In this document: positions 5,177-6,924 of the stretch, piece by piece | How the letters are laid out: each line of letters opens with the position of its first letter | How positions within the stretch are numbered: position 1 is the first letter of the stretch | Source of the DNA: Planctomycetaceae bacterium | Lineage (GTDB): Bacteria; Planctomycetota; MHYJ01; SBBU01 | Length of the DNA: 6,924 nucleotides | NCBI GenBank assembly: GCA_005239585.1 | Contig: SBBU01000135.1 | Location: 1 to 6,924 of the forward strand | Reading direction: 5' to 3' | The notes under the pieces: generated by a model | Told to the model about the DNA's origin: nothing | Databases searched by the model: none | The model's input: only the letters and a program-made list of their open reading frames with translations | Translations under genes and position numbers: made by a program

Positions 5177-6658
5177 ATGGCCTTGTCAATTTCCACATTG
5201 ACTGCGCTCAGAAATCTAAGCATTGCAGAAAACGAAAGACTCAAAAGCTCGGAACGCTTATCAACCGGACTTCGGCTCAACAGAACAAGTGACGACCCGG
5301 TAATGGTCAATCTTAGCTCCAGACTCAATAGTCAGATCCTAAAACTCGGCAAGTCAATAGAAAACGCCTCGACAAGTACAAACATGCTTCAAACTGCAGA
5401 AGCGGCCTTGAATGAATTATCTGAGATACTAACCAGAATCAGGTCAACAGTAGTGAATGCGCTAAACGCGACAGATCAAACGGCAAAAGAGGCCCTTCAA
5501 GAGTCCATAGATGGCAACATCTCAGCTATTAATAGAATCGCCGCCACGACAAGATTCAACGGAGTCTCCTTATTGGATGGAAATGCAGGCTTTGCGGTAT
5601 CAGGTGTCCCATCAAATGGACTACTGCAGGTCAATCCATTCTCTGTCAGACTTAATCCAGTACAATCAACCACAACTTTTAGACTACGTGTCACTCAACT
5701 TGCGACTCAGGCGCGAGCGATAGCAGGGAGCACAACCGCAATGACTGCAATCTCTGCATCCGGAGGAGATGTTCAGCTGCGAATCGTGGGTCCATTGGGG
5801 AGTACAACTATAAATCTCCCTGACGGAACTACGGTATCACAATTTCAAGTTGCAGTGAATGCGAACAGAGGGTTAACAGGCGTATATGCCAGCGGGGGTT
5901 TCTTGCTGAGTGACAAATATGGCAGCAACATCTCTATTCACATCCAGCAAACTGGAGGGACCGGGATTTTCACAGGTGGCAATGCTTCTGCACCGGGCTT
6001 GGCTGGAGTAGGTTCATCATATTTGTCACGCGGATCAAATGGCGCAATCGAATTTATGGGACAAGTAATTTCGGGTGTGGGGAATTCAATTTCAGTAAGC
6101 CTGCCAGCCTTTTCAGGAAACATAACCCTAAATCCTCCAGCAAACCAGCAGACACCGGGATCCGGTGTTACAGGCAATTTCCAGTTCACTATTGTTCGTG
6201 GAGGGCTTTCACTTCAAATTGGAACCGAGGCAGGCAGTATGTCAGACAGCATAACAGTAGGACTCCCCAACTCCAGGACCTCTTTTTTAGGAAGAGAGCC
6301 ATTTACGATCTTCGGGACACAATTTGGCGGTTTTCTTGATTCAATCCAGCGAGGAAATGCAAACGACCTCTTTACAAACCCACAAAGGGCATTGGAGATT
6401 GCAGAGATCGCCGCCGAGCATCTATCCGAATTCAGAGGCAGGCTGGGTTCATTCATTTCAACAAGCATAGAGCCAATACAAGATGCTAATATAAAACAGG
6501 AGGAAGAGCTCAAGAAAACCAACTCTCTGATCAGAGATACTGATTTTGCAGAAGAGGCCTCAAGACTCACACGCAACGAAATAATGCTCCAGTCAGTGAT
6601 GGCAGTCATGGCCCAAAGCAATCAACTCGACCAACTAATGCTCGAACTCCTCCGTTAA
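5177..6658 (+). CDS. fliC: flagellin (filament subunit)
   Basis: This is the filament subunit, exported through the flagellar type III system. Residues 1-136 are the conserved D0/D1 helices: RNLSIAENERLKSSERLSTG, then LRLNRTSDDP, and the TTRFNGVSLLDG motif (124-135) that is typical of flagellins rather than FlgL. The C-terminus is equally clear: NSLIRDTDFAEEASRLTRNE (449-468), then MAQSNQLDQLMLELLR, ending LLR as usual. Residues about 160-375 are the variable surface region, rich in Gly, Ser and Thr, including one Flagellin_IN-like stretch at about 198-260 and a later LQIGTEAG...DSITVGL phrase. No cysteine occurs. The ATG is fixed by an in-frame TAA at 5168-5170, yet no Shine-Dalgarno precedes it, which is odd for a highly expressed protein. 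The SDDP at 38-41, where most flagellins read ADDAAG, is FlgL-like. A minor or specialised filament protein cannot be excluded. fliC/hag is a family-level symbol; no fliS or fliD follows. Confidence 0.92.
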   Translation: MALSISTLTALRNLSIAENERLKSSERLSTGLRLNRTSDDPVMVNLSSRLNSQILKLGKSIENASTSTNMLQTAEAALNELSEILTRIRSTVVNALNATDQTAKEALQESIDGNISAINRIAATTRFNGVSLLDGNAGFAVSGVPSNGLLQVNPFSVRLNPVQSTTTFRLRVTQLATQARAIAGSTTAMTAISASGGDVQLRIVGPLGSTTINLPDGTTVSQFQVAVNANRGLTGVYASGGFLLSDKYGSNISIHIQQTGGTGIFTGGNASAPGLAGVGSSYLSRGSNGAIEFMGQVISGVGNSISVSLPAFSGNITLNPPANQQTPGSGVTGNFQFTIVRGGLSLQIGTEAGSMSDSITVGLPNSRTSFLGREPFTIFGTQFGGFLDSIQRGNANDLFTNPQRALEIAEIAAEHLSEFRGRLGSFISTSIEPIQDANIKQEEELKKTNSLIRDTDFAEEASRLTRNEIMLQSVMAVMAQSNQLDQLMLELLR

Positions 6659-6701
6659 CCTAGCCCCAAGTCTGGACCACCAACTACATTAACTTTCTTG
6701 T

Positions 6702-6724
6702 TTCCCTGGAAGAAATGCAGGGAA
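6702..6724 (+). terminator. Candidate transcription terminator after flagellin
   Basis: TTCCCTG (6702-6708) and CAGGGAA (6718-6724) form a perfect 7-bp stem with a 9-base loop, 43 bases after the flagellin stop. Only a short ATTTG follows in place of a strong T-run, so it is a weak intrinsic terminator at best. Its position at the end of the flagellar genes supports the reading. Confidence 0.45.
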
Positions 6725-6763
6725 TTTGACTCCGATTGCCTAACATTTTGAGCCTCAATTTCG

Positions 6764-6769
6764 TATGAT
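6764..6769 (+). promoter_or_regulatory. Candidate -10 element for the downstream gene
   Basis: TATGAT at 6764-6769 lies 30 bases before the ribosome binding site region and ATG of the last gene. No good -35 hexamer is found at the right spacing: TTGCCT at 6737-6742 is 21 bases away, and TAACAT at 6741-6746 fits the spacing but not the consensus. It is offered because a new transcription unit is likely after the candidate terminator. Confidence 0.3.
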
Positions 6770-6799
6770 TTTTAAGGGCGTTTTTTAGGAGATAGAGTC

Positions 6800-6924
6800 A
6801 TGCAAAGGCTATGGTTTGGAATCGCAATGATCTTCGTCGGTATCCTGTTCACAGGGACTAGCACCCTCCAAGAAAAGCAAGAGTGGATGAACTCTTTTGA
6901 AGAGGCCTATGAAAAGGCAAAAAC
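6800..6924 (+). CDS. probable exported protein, 3'-truncated (possible thioredoxin-like)
   Basis: An ATG at 6800 is preceded by AGGAGA (6787-6792) with 7 bases of spacing. The 41 visible residues begin with a signal-peptide-like segment: MQRLWF, a hydrophobic run (GIAMIFVGILFTG), then polar TSTLQEKQ. The rest, EWMNSFEEAYEKAK, resembles the 'W...S/D-x-E-E-A...A-K' lead-in that often precedes a thioredoxin fold with a KP-x-L-x-x-F stretch and a CxxC. That part lies beyond the window, so the functional suggestion is a guess from pattern alone. It is separated from the flagellin gene by 141 bases with a candidate terminator and promoter, so it is probably not part of the flagellar operon. Confidence 0.6.
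   Translation, partial: MQRLWFGIAMIFVGILFTGTSTLQEKQEWMNSFEEAYEKAK

Noticed and set aside
6214..6621. Minus-strand open frame (135 codons) opposite the flagellin C-terminus
   Set aside because: Its sequence is the complement of the strongly conserved flagellin D1/D0 coding region; no independent evidence of a gene.

Overview
This window is a compact flagellar filament-assembly locus. Every complete gene reads on the + strand, in the order flgN (5'-truncated) - flgK - flgL - fliW - csrA - flagellin. After a 141-base gap the start of a separate gene for a probable exported protein is cut off by the window end. The logic is familiar: FlgN is the export chaperone for the hook-filament junction proteins FlgK and FlgL, flagellin is the filament subunit, and FliW and CsrA form the partner switch that in Bacillus ties flagellin secretion to its translation.

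Organism. Base composition is moderate (slightly below 50% GC by eye). The axial proteins are long: FlgK 644, FlgL 650 and flagellin 493 residues. FlgL and FlgK carry Flagellin_IN-like beta modules, and phrases such as DLNPALTLGTRLSALNGG in FlgL resemble what I recall from Planctomycetota. The window therefore suggests a flagellated planctomycete-like Gram-negative bacterium or another deep-branching phylum. This placement comes from remembered family style and needs a search. The flgK-flgL-fliW-csrA-flagellin order also matches the Firmicutes plan, but the gene found in Bacillus between flgL and fliW (yviE) is absent here.

Layout. Bases 1-4341 hold flgN, flgK and flgL, joined by TAATG stop/start overlaps, so they are almost certainly co-transcribed and translationally coupled. 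Bases 4342-4437 are a 96-base leader before fliW with an 8-bp hairpin that shows a GGA in its loop, a plausible CsrA site. Bases 4438-5145 are fliW and csrA; csrA has a very strong Shine-Dalgarno containing two GGA triplets. Bases 5146-5176 are a 31-base spacer with no Shine-Dalgarno and no GGA before the flagellin gene (5177-6658). Bases 6659-6799 hold a candidate terminator, a candidate -10 element and a good ribosome binding site for the last, partial gene.

Most notable. (1) A Flagellin_IN-like module of about 55-100 residues recurs in FlgK (once), FlgL (three times in tandem) and possibly flagellin (once). (2) The usual CsrA target, the flagellin ribosome binding site, is missing, while candidate CsrA sites lie upstream of fliW and csrA, which suggests a rewired FliW-CsrA circuit. 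I found no mobile element, CRISPR array, RNA gene or defence system.
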